DNA of 64,000 nt, taken from Cristatella mucedo (lineage: Eukaryota; Bryozoa; Phylactolaemata; Cristatellidae). The stretch spans positions 980,001-1,044,000 of the forward strand of contig WPIO01000051.1 in the NCBI GenBank assembly GCA_009760855.2. The letters are read 5' to 3'. Every line of letters begins with the position of its first letter. Within the stretch, counting starts at the first letter, position 1. A program made the translations under genes and the position numbers. Shown here one piece after another: positions 55,501 through 64,000 of the stretch. The notes under the pieces were generated by a model. That model searched no databases and was not told the origin of the DNA. It saw only the letters and a list, made by a program, of their open reading frames with translations.

Positions 55501-55664
55501 ATCTTGGGTCTTAGCCCAATTGGAATGGTGCTTGCTCTTCATGACCCATGCCGTGAGTTCGAGTCCTGCAGTGGGCGATCCTTCATTCCACACTGCAAGT
55601 GGTGGTGATAGTCGTTAATGCTCTTCTGCTGCCATAGGAATGAAGCTGTTAAATCAGCTAATAT
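55501..55664 (+). mobile_element. SINE2 copy
   Basis: Plus strand: TTAGCCCAATTGGAATGG (box A region), GAGTTCGAGTCCTGCAGTGG (box B and junction), GCGATCCTTCATTCCACACT, GTGGTGGTGATAGTCGTTAA, ending AGCTGTTAAATCAGCTAATA. Confidence 0.75.
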
Positions 55665-55669
55665 TGTTT

Positions 55670-57250
55670 TTCCATTCCTCAGGATATCGCAGCTCACGGC
55701 GGTACGTGTGACTAATATCGGTGCATGTGTGCTTGAGCTCTCGTGTCGCAATATCATAGAAACTGCTCCTTTATGTGCAGACCAATGGCCTCTGCCTGAT
55801 TCTGCTACGATCCCATCTGTTAGCCGCACAGTTCCTCCTGGGGTGTGCTCGAGCCATTTCTGCCCAGTGTCCACAGCTTTCCTCCTGCCAAGAAGATAAT
55901 TTCACAAGCTTGCTTAATCTGAGCTGTTCTACCCAGTGATAGAGCTGTGATGGGTCCGTGCCGGGAGTAGCAGCTACCTGTAATCGAGCGTTGAGCCCTA
56001 ACCGAGAAATTTCCCCTAGCCCTGGCGATGCAAAAGTAGCCGGCTACGACTTTTCCATTGGGGCTTGCTCACACCTTTCTGCTCTGCAGGCTAGCATGTC
56101 ACGCAGATCCTTCTCATGCTAGTTACATGCTTTCAATTCTCTGCCATTTCTTAGGCCCGATTTTCATCCATGGGCCATCGACCGCAGCCAAGATGCCTCA
56201 AGTGCCTGTCAGTATTTGTATGGTTATATGAGTCTACGTGGCCCCAAGCATGGGACGATTTATTTCCTTTTGGGCTTTCAATGGCTGTCAGCAAGCTGGG
56301 CACGTGGCCAGAGGTAACAGGCTGGTTTACTTTGTAAACATTTGAGCTCACGTTGCTGACCTCTCTGCGAACAGTGATTGTGTGGCTATTACCGATTTTG
56401 GTGAGTGTGCCTAGTAAGATAAGAACAGGCGCTGAGAATAAAGATAAGAAGCAATTAGGTGGCTCAACTGGAAACCCAAGCTTTGTGTCTGCATCTGGGA
56501 GCTGCCAGCTTGGTAATGAAGCCATTGACGAGCACGATCAGCATCGCGATGTTGATGCTGCTATTGGGATTGCTGCTGCTTCTTGCTCTGTAATGCACGT
56601 GGAAGTCACTCCTTGACAGGTTCGGCCAAGTGGTTCTGGCAGGCTGGATCTCAGGTTTGACTACAGCTAGCTCTACGATTTCTGCTGCTTGATTGACACC
56701 TCAATAACCGATGCCCAAAAATGCCATGCTTAGGTTGGCCTACATCGACCCCCAGACCGTCCGCCGGGATTGACCAGGCGACCGAAATCCTTGAAATCTG
56801 GTATCCAGAGATGTATGCTAATGCAGGCAATTAACCCGCAAAGTAAATTAAGCTCGTATTTCGTGATTCACGGCATCGAGCAATGAAATATAATACGTCT
56901 ACGAGGCAGCAAAAATAGCAAAATGCGAGACAATCTTGTAAAATATCTCATATGGACCGTAACCTGCAATTTTCTTTCGGGGAGCAGAGGCTTGACATTG
57001 AGTGACGTGTCGAAGTCACAGGAAGTGTGGCATAATCAGTCGCTAGTTTTTGATGCACTCACATACGTGAGTCCTGAAGACCGAAGTCGTGTATGTAGAA
57101 GTCGCAAAGTGAAATCGAGCTATATCTAACTACAGTCATTGAAGATCCCGAAGGTAAAGGCACTATTAGTTATAAGAGCTTCAGAGAAGTATTAACTTCA
57201 ATGCGTTCGAAGCTAATGAATACAACAACGAGAGCAACTGAACAGTAGCA
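55670..57250. other. No gene recognised
   Basis: Short frames on both strands (for example minus 56525-56151, 124 codons) are open, but I see no domain, splice context or repeat family. Confidence 0.4.
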
Positions 57251-57254
57251 GAAG

Positions 57255-58236
57255 TCACTTGCTGCATGTATTGATGACATCCGCACATGGATGGCAGCAA
57301 ATTTTCTAAAACTAAACGATGATAAAACTAACTTTCTAATTATGGGCAAACCCAGTGTGATTCACAAATTGGAAAGGCTGACGCTCAAAATTGGCTCTGC
57401 CAGCATATCTCCAGTTGAATCAGCTCGAAATCTAGGTGTCATATTCCAAAGCGACCTCTCGTTAGACGACCATATCAGCTCTACAGTCAAATCTGCCTAT
57501 TTTCAGCTTCATAACATTGCTAAAATTCGGGCTTGTTTAGATAAAGATACCACGTCCAGGTTGGTCCATGCATTCGTGACATCCCGTCTCGACTTCTGCA
57601 ACTCACTGCTTACTGGCCTACCAGCATGTGCGATCAGGCGATTGCAGCTGGTGCAAAACTCTGCAGCTAGGCTTGTCTGTCGTGAGCGTCGCAGTTGCCA
57701 CATTACTCCACTTCTCGCCGACCTGCACTGGCTACCAGTCAAGCAACGGATTGACTTCAAGGTTTTGTCGCTCACTTTTAGGTCCCTTCATTCTATGGCT
57801 CCAGCCTATCTGTCAGATATACTACCCCATCAGGCTAAGCATCGTACCACCCGCTTTTCGGAATCTAACAGTCTAGAAATACCTCATACAAACCTTAAAT
57901 CCTTTGGAGACCGTGCATTTAGTTCATATGCTCCCAAAGCCAGGAACTCCCTCCCGACCTTCGTCAGAACATCCCCTGACCTGACCACATTTAAAAGGAA
58001 CCTAAAAACACACTTATTTAGGACAGCATTTAGTGGGTCCCTGTGATTCGTCCTTGATGTGCTTATGGGTGCTGACACTGTGCATGCTGCCACTAACCAC
58101 ATTTGCATGCTGACCCTGTGCATGTCACCCCTAACCAGGTTATTCATTATGTTTGTCATGCATGGTTTTACTCACCATTCAATTGCATTTATCAAGCGCG
58201 CTTATAGGCGCTTTATCAAGTGTATTATTATTATTA
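57255..58236 (+). mobile_element. LINE A copy, young, 5'-truncated
   Basis: It begins within the RT ([20 protein letters not shown]) and remains open to the stop at 58046: 251 codons from the first Met at 57291, ending [18 protein letters not shown]. Except for scattered substitutions, the protein is the same as the minus-strand copy at 49.6-50.3 kb. The 3' UTR ends with GGCGCTTTATCAAGTG and (TAT)n. The hairpin's first arm is shortened here (TATCAAGCGCGCTTATAGGC). Confidence 0.93.
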
Positions 58237-58239
58237 AGG

Positions 58240-59230
58240 TAAGGTGAGAACACTTCCACGATCCAGTGGGTTCTAGTTTTTGCCCCACAGAAGGCCGGGG
58301 TCAGAAGCTAGGGCTGCGTCCCCGAGCGCCTGCTTATACCCCCTTGTGTTATTTATGCCCCCTTGCAAGAACTTATAGCCCGCTCCAGCAGCACAGCCCC
58401 ACTCACACGGCGATGGCTCTGTTTAGCCTCCCTTGAAGAAATTGGCATAACACCTGCTTGGGCTGCCCGAAGACCGGCCATGGAGGGTTTCTGGACAGTG
58501 CAAAATAAAATGGACTCGCTCGTTCGACGAGCCTGAAGATTTGCACTGAAGGCCGCGGAGCTAGACTGCGCCACGAGCTCGGCCACGAGCTGATGCGGAG
58601 CGACCTGCCATTTAGAGACACCCCGAAGTTTCTCGTCTTTGGCATGTCGCCAGGAAGGGCTATTTAGCCCTATAAAAAAAATTGAGTTTACCCATCCTGC
58701 GGACGGGCTTGAAGCTGTACGCCTAAGGCGAGCTGCTCTGTACGTATGTCCTTGAAAACAATCGGTGCCCTCATTTCATTTAGTCTTCATCGCCATCCGC
58801 CGGACCTCTAGGCCTATCTAGAGAGAATTGCCCTTTTAGCCTTCTTAGAAGTGCGATCGCTACCCAAAAAATCGATGGCCTCCGTTCGCTCTTAAAATTG
58901 AATCAAAGTGTGCATCAACAGCATTGTATGCCGCCTCTGCAGCTCTTATTTAAAAAAATAAAACAAGTCGGTCTCGAACCTCTGGAGGTGTGAAGCTACG
59001 CCCATCGCCCGAGAAGTCTGTAGAGTCGCTCCTTTGTAGTACTTTCATCGGTGTCACTTTGGGGTAGCCTTTCAGGGAGCGAATGCAACGGCTTTCCCTT
59101 CGCCGCCTTTCACGGGCCAGCACTTATCTGTCCCAATCAGCTAGCGGCCGGTAAAATAGCAGCGTTCGACGTTGGATTCTCAACTCCTGTAGCCCCGATG
59201 CGAGTACTCTTCTTTCTATTTCTTGAGAGC
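58240..59230. other. No gene recognised
   Basis: Nothing recognisable on either strand apart from short unfamiliar open frames around 58353-58645. Confidence 0.4.
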
Positions 59231-59234
59231 TACG

Positions 59235-59445
59235 ATATAATAATAATAATACATTTAATAAAACTCCCTCAGAGAACTCAATCTCTTTCTAGGCGCTTTA
59301 CAACTGCTGCAAAGGAAACACGTTCGAATGGTTAGTGGTAGCAAGCTCAATAAACAAAAAGAATAACACGGTCAGGGGTGACATGCACAGGGTCAGCATG
59401 CAAGTGGGGTTAGTGACATCATACAGCAGTGTCAGTGCGCATAAC
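59235..59445 (-). mobile_element. LINE A 3' UTR and tail fragment
   Basis: (AAT)n, a hairpin tail with one mutated arm (ATAAAACTCCCTCAGAGAAC and TTTCTAGGCGCTTTACAA), then about 150 bases of 3' UTR containing GGGTGACATGCACAGGGTCA. No coding part. Confidence 0.87.
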
Positions 59446-59449
59446 CCAC

Positions 59450-60490
59450 ACGAAACTCGGAAACGCTCGCTCGAATCTGACGGCTGACTTTTCAGCTACA
59501 AGTGCTTTACTTATCCTAGTGCTTACTTCATCTTTCCTTGCCGATCCACAGTAAGCGCTACAGAGCTCATCCAAATTGTGGCTGCTGAGAGCTAGTTTGA
59601 CTGGCACAATTGCGATGTAACATGCAGCTGCATTTCACTACTTACGCTAAGTATGGTTTGAACTGTATTTACGCGGCTGCTTGACGGAACGAGGACTTCT
59701 GTGGTCGCTGCTGACCTAGAAACCAAGGTCGTTCGAGTTCTGTTCTTCTCTGCACTATGAGCGCATTTGAGGGGGCAAGCCACGTTTTTTAATAAATAAA
59801 TCCGCAGGCACGTTCGTCTGCCAAGCTTGTTTGACATGGCACCCACACACAAGATGACAGCAACGTCACCAGACGATTGACTGGCTGGGGTAATTCTCAA
59901 TTAGAGGGCGAGATGACGATTCGACGGAAGAGCTTTGGCAGGGCGAGTCGCTACGACTGATGACGTTGAGTCGAAAGGTTGGACAATCATTTTCTGCAGT
60001 ACATCTTTGGTCATTCAGGAGTCATAATTCGGTGCAGTCGCCGTCTAGATGGCGCGATCTTCGCTAATCGGCCGCTCGCACGAGGGCTCCGTATCGCGTT
60101 ACAGGGGTGAGAGTCATATTTCAGGGATAACCATGTGGCTCTTTAGTGCCTACGCAAGAGCAGCCAAACAGGGTTCATTTCGCACGCAGACTGTAAGCCA
60201 CCCTGTGTTGGCACTCGTATGCGCTCTCGAGCGAACGAAGCTGACCAGCGGATGGCATTCGCAGCCGGCCAATTGCTTTACAGCTATCTGGCCGTTGTCA
60301 GCTACTCAAGCGCAGGTGAGTCGCCTACCGCGAGCTCAATGCCATGCCGAATGAATGAGAGCAAAGAAATTGCCACGATAGCAAATGCCCACTGCAAAAC
60401 TAGCAGACGGACTCTATGTATGTCAGCATTTCCAAGAATGTCAAAACTTGCAGCACAGCGTACTCCTCAGACTGATTAGGTCTATAACTG
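59450..60490. other. No gene recognised
   Basis: An open plus-strand frame at 60049-60354 (101 codons) has no recognisable domain. No repeats seen. Confidence 0.4.
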
Positions 60491-60494
60491 AAAC

Positions 60495-61010
60495 TAACTA
60501 GGTAGGTTTTTTAAGTGTTGATCTGAGTTTACCTGTCAGCTACTTCACGTCTTTGAAATGAACGGCAATTGGGAGACTGGGAAAAAGTTGCTAAAGTTCT
60601 CCTGTTCTTGTGCTCTAGACATTTTAATAAGTGGCACAATCACAGCCTCTGTGTAAGATGCAGGGATAAGACCTTAAGCTAAACAGGTATTTATTATGTC
60701 AGGTATTAAGTTAAGCTCAAATCGAGGCATATCAGACAAAGAACAGTAGGTATGGTTGATGATATTCCGGTTATCGCCACTAGTGGCAAGCTTGAAGTAA
60801 ACATTTAGGCAAAGCAATGAGCGGCTGGGAGGAGTCCAGTGGATATGTTAGCCTGGTGATGAATTCTCTCATGTTGTCTATCTTGCTGACACAGGAGCTA
60901 GCAAAACGATCCGCTAGATCGTTAGGTAAGCTGCTGACCTCGGAGCGTTTAGTTGTGGAATTAGGTATGCCATTATACTCACGCCAAATGCCAATGGGCA
61001 CGCGGACAGG
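60495..61010 (-). mobile_element. LINE fragment: pre-RT linker and start of RT
   Basis: The minus strand reads SSLPNDLADRFASSCVSKID then NMREFITRL, the typical linker upstream of CR1/L2 RTs. Toward 60495 it continues as LIPASYTEAVIVPLIKM, then a VSQLPFISKT box. It is the part missing from most other copies here. Broken by stops; the following catalytic half is absent. Confidence 0.72.
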
Positions 61011-61154
61011 TCTCGATCAAATGGTGGAAAGGATGGAAAGGCGAAATTAACGAAATAAGATTGGTCGAGTGAAGGAGAGGTAAAAAATAGTAGTGTAATG
61101 AGAAGACCAAGTAGTTGAACGACATGCAACTGTGTAAGTGTAGGCATACAAAAA

Positions 61155-61288
61155 GTATTTATAACTCATTTGTATAGAGCAACAAGATAAACTAATCTCT
61201 ATCCAGAAGCTTAACATATTCCGCAGGGCTCGAACCCACGACCTTGGTCAGTAAAGTTATAGCACCTTACCCCTGAGACAAACGAGGA
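61155..61288 (-). mobile_element. SINE1 copy
   Basis: On the minus strand, head words GTCTCAGGGGTAAGGTGCTA and GGTCGTGGGTTCGAGCCC (box B) precede the tail GTTAAGCTTCTGGATAGAGA and a degraded second arm, ending ACAAATGAGTTATAAATA. Confidence 0.7.
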
Positions 61289-61289
61289 C

Positions 61290-61980
61290 GGTGGATAAAA
61301 ATGCAAAGAAATGGAAAGGAAAAGATTGCATTGATATAGCAAAAAATCGGGCAGAATAGAGATGAAGTGGGGAGAGACACCGAAACAGAGAGAAGAAAGA
61401 GTACGGAGAGTAGAGAAAATAGTGAAAGTGTTAACGGATGCGGCTAGTAAGTTAATAGCCGAAATTAGAATACGTATGGAAGTGTCGGCAGCGTTTATTA
61501 AGTCAGCTTCGGAGGCTTCTTCGATCAAATTAAAGGAAAGAATGAGATGCAAGTATTCAAAAGCTTACTGTAAGCACCCTATCTGTAATTAGGCGCTCCA
61601 AAATACATCATTTCCGGCATTTAGAACTACTGGAACAATTTCGTCCACTGCACGACTCGCAAGGACGATAAGGAACCTGGCAATTGAGACTAAATAGTGG
61701 ACTACTTAGATCAAGTGGGAGAGTATTGTGAGGTCTTTCGCTGGAAAGCTATTGCCTGCCGTGCATCCTGCTTCCTTAAGTGATTAAGTAGAGTATGAAT
61801 TATAAGAAGCGTTAGAGAAAGAAAGTCATTATTAGAGAGGGGCAGAAATATATATAAATAAATAAATAAATATATATATATATATTGTAACGAAAGAGGA
61901 ATGAGGGAGAGTGGGATTTAAGATTGATTGATTGATTGGCAGACTTTTGAAGGGAAATTCGGCAGTCACTATTCACCATT
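61290..61980. other. No gene recognised
   Basis: A purine-rich stretch with a 76-codon plus-strand frame (61362-61592) of no known family. An A/T microsatellite lies at 61848-61886. Confidence 0.4.
61848..61886. repeat. A/T-rich microsatellite
   Basis: (TATA)n and (AAAT)n mixture followed by (TA)n. Confidence 0.85.
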
Positions 61981-61984
61981 TGGC

Positions 61985-64000
61985 ATTTGAAAATTATTTA
62001 AGGTCGCATGAATCAATTTTAGCTGAGACTAAGTCCAAAGTTAATAGAAAAGTAGCATAGTCTCGGATCAATAATCCAAAAATGCTCACGTCTACTATCG
62101 ATCATCTTCATAAGCGCTCCTAAGAGAGTATCGCCCAGCCAGTGATCCGAATGGCGACTTAGCGGGGCATTTCTTCGACTTCTTCAAGTAAGATAGGATG
62201 GATATGGGACTCCATACCCTCAACGCAGCAGTCCCTGCCAGACTGCAATCCCTCACGCATCCTGCCATTCTTTTCTCTCCTCCTTCAAGCCGTCGATTGA
62301 ACTCATCACTAAATTTGTCCCCATGCTAAAAATACCATTAGTTCTTTTGATACAGTCCTAACTTCTACCCGGATGAAGTCCATTGACATCTTCCTGCCTA
62401 ACATCACAAACCCAGTAAATACATCCCTTTTTATGATTGACGTCTTTTATCCCTCAGACTAACTGATTTTCCTGCCACTTCTTAATAGCCTACCAGAGAT
62501 CTAGAGCATTTAAGTCACTTTCGTCTTCGAACTGTCTTCCTTTATCGAGATTTTTGAATGAGTGGTGGCCAAGCAGTTAATGATTACATAGATTCATCAG
62601 ATCTTGCTAGCACGTTCCAATCGGGATTTTGAGTGAACAACTCCACAGAGGCTGCTCTTTTTCGGGATTCACACTGGCCTGCTGATTAATACTGATCAGG
62701 CTAGATCAAAGATCGAGCCCGATCAGTATTAATCTAGATCTAGATCGAGCGGTTCTCGACCTGAGGGTCGTGACCCTTCCTTTGGGGATAGAAAGACCCT
62801 TTCACAGGGGTAAAAGCCTAAGACCATCGGAAAGCAGGCGCGTTTCCAAGGGATTTTGCACACTAGAATTTTATGGTTGGAGGTCGCCACAACATGAGGA
62901 ACTGTACTAAAGGGTCTCGGTATTAGGAAGTTTGAGAACCACTGGGCAAGTGTTTCTGAGCACGTCCAACTGGTCCATCAGCAGCATTTTGACACCATTG
63001 ACCGCCGGGTCTTTACGGATCGCCTCACCACTCGCCTAGGTATCACCAGCATAGTGCTAAACTGGGTGATGTTTCTTACCTCAGTGAGATTTATCTTTGA
63101 GTGTAGTTTTAAACTGCTGTCGGTCATGAATGGAGCCCTTAAAGGATAGGATGCCTCGTGGTTGAGTCACAGACCAACTTCTTTTCACTATCTATACTCT
63201 CGTTTTGGCCATAATAGCCAAGCACAATCCTGGCTGTCATTTCTACGCCGATGATACTCAGCTCAACCTATCATTTGGACCTTCTAATTCTTGCATCTCA
63301 TCCTACTCAGCTTAATTCCCTTGCAGCCTTAAATACATTCGTTCCTGGATGACCGCTAACTCATTGAAGTTCCAAGATGATAGCACCAACCTGGATGATA
63401 CAATCAACCTAACAGATATATGCAAACGTAGAGTCACCCAAAAATTGGAATTTCTTACCCTCAAGATTGGCTCAGCTAGCATCACTTCCGTGACGCTGTA
63501 CCGTAATCTAGGTGTCCTGTACTTGAACGACTTGTCATTTGATGAGACGATTTCCTCCATGGTAAAGTCAGCATACTTTCAGCTAGGAGACATCTAAAAA
63601 ATCAGGGCCTGCTTGGATAAGAGGACAGTGACCAAAGGAGCTCTTGCTTTTCTGACTTTGTGTCTAGATTTTTGAAATTCAATTACTTTTATTCGTGACT
63701 CATCCTCTTGCGAGCGCGACTGATGCACAACTCAGCTGCACTCCCGGTCTGTCTTCAAATACCCAGCTCCCACACACACAACTTAGGTCTGAGCTTCACT
63801 GGTTACCTATCAAGTATCGATTTCAAAATCGCCTGTCTGAGCTTGCAGGTCACTTCTCTCACTAACATCCGCCTACCTATTCGACCTCCTTTCTGCTCCG
63901 GTTTGCTCTCGCACCAGCCGCTCTTTGGTATCTGGTCATCTTAGCATCCCTCGCACTAAAGTGAAATCTTTTTTGGGGATCAAGCTTTCAGCTCGTATTC
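61985..64000 (+). mobile_element. Old LINE copy, runs off the right edge
   Basis: Plus-strand remnants occur in LINE order: the linker (LAGHFFDFFK near 62160), the LASTFQSGF then NNSTEAALFRD box (62620), FDTIDRRVFTDRL with LGITS (62985), [12 protein letters not shown] (63240), WMTANSLKFQDD (63345), LKIGSASITSVTLYRNLGVL (63460) and a GLSFTGYLSSIDFK-type connection box (63800). Frames are broken repeatedly. A hAT MITE interrupts it at 62747-62944. It is more diverged than the other LINE A copies and may be a separate lineage. Confidence 0.83.
62747..62944. mobile_element. hAT-superfamily MITE resembling SPIN/Charlie-type elements
   Basis: About 198 bases. It begins AGCGGTTCTCGACCTGAGGG and ends AGTTTGAGAACCACTG, the imperfect terminal inverted repeats of this hAT group (CAGYGGTTCTCAA / TTGAGAACCRCTG). 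Internal words also match my recollection of the SPIN non-autonomous consensus: AGACCCTTTCACAGGGG, GCCTAAGACCATCGGAAA, TTTTATGGTTGGAGGTCGCC, ACAACATGAGGAACTGTACT, AAAGGGTCTCGGTATTAGGA. No transposase. An 8-bp target duplication is not evident: flanks are TCTAGATC and GGCAAGTG. The left flank contains TCTAGA, the core preferred by SPIN insertions. No database comparison was possible. Confidence 0.75.

Overview
This window is eukaryotic, metazoan nuclear DNA. Its two certain genes are split by many GT-AG introns, GC-rich islands sit at the presumed promoters, and the rest is dominated by CR1/L2-like non-LTR retrotransposon fragments, tRNA-derived SINEs, DNA-transposon relics and microsatellites. 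The repeat mix and protein divergence suggest an invertebrate, but I cannot name the phylum from sequence alone. No prokaryotic, organellar or CRISPR features are seen.

Genes. (1) A complete CPSF3 (CPSF73) gene lies on the minus strand, ATG at 38728 and stop at 17176. I could place 17 exons with consistent splice sites and phases, giving a 707-residue protein. CPSF73 is the metallo-beta-lactamase/beta-CASP endonuclease that cuts pre-mRNA 3' ends. (2) A complete SLC25A32-type mitochondrial carrier gene (folate/FAD carrier subgroup) lies on the plus strand, ATG at 43962 and stop at 54424, with 7 exons and a 318-residue protein. The two genes are transcribed divergently, with about 5.2 kb between start codons. 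(3) A possible first coding exon of a third gene runs off the left edge on the minus strand (37-138). The two complete genes have unrelated cellular jobs (nuclear RNA processing and mitochondrial cofactor transport); nothing in the sequence links them beyond position.

Repeat layout. 1.6-11.7 kb: LINE copies of three kinds (A, with a hairpin tail and TTA repeats; B, with an ACATTACAT-type end; C, short RT C-terminal pieces) plus SINEs, with one SINE nested in a LINE. 11.8-15.7 kb: GC-rich unassigned DNA with short repeats. 17-38.7 kb: CPSF3, whose introns hold LINE and SINE pieces, a 13-copy 17-bp minisatellite, and (GA)n and (CA)n tracts. 38.8-43.5 kb: LINE remnants. 44-54.4 kb: SLC25A32, whose introns hold a nearly open LINE A copy, a Tc1/mariner relic and a decayed member of a multicopy uncharacterised protein family. 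55-64 kb: repeats, ending in an old LINE interrupted by a hAT MITE that closely resembles SPIN/Charlie-type elements.

Most noteworthy: the tRNA-headed SINE1 family carries the same 3' hairpin tail as LINE A, which implies mobilisation by that LINE; the SPIN-like hAT MITE at 62.75-62.94 kb; and the PMIWRE-family relic in SLC25A32 intron 5. All homology statements are from recognition by eye, not database search.
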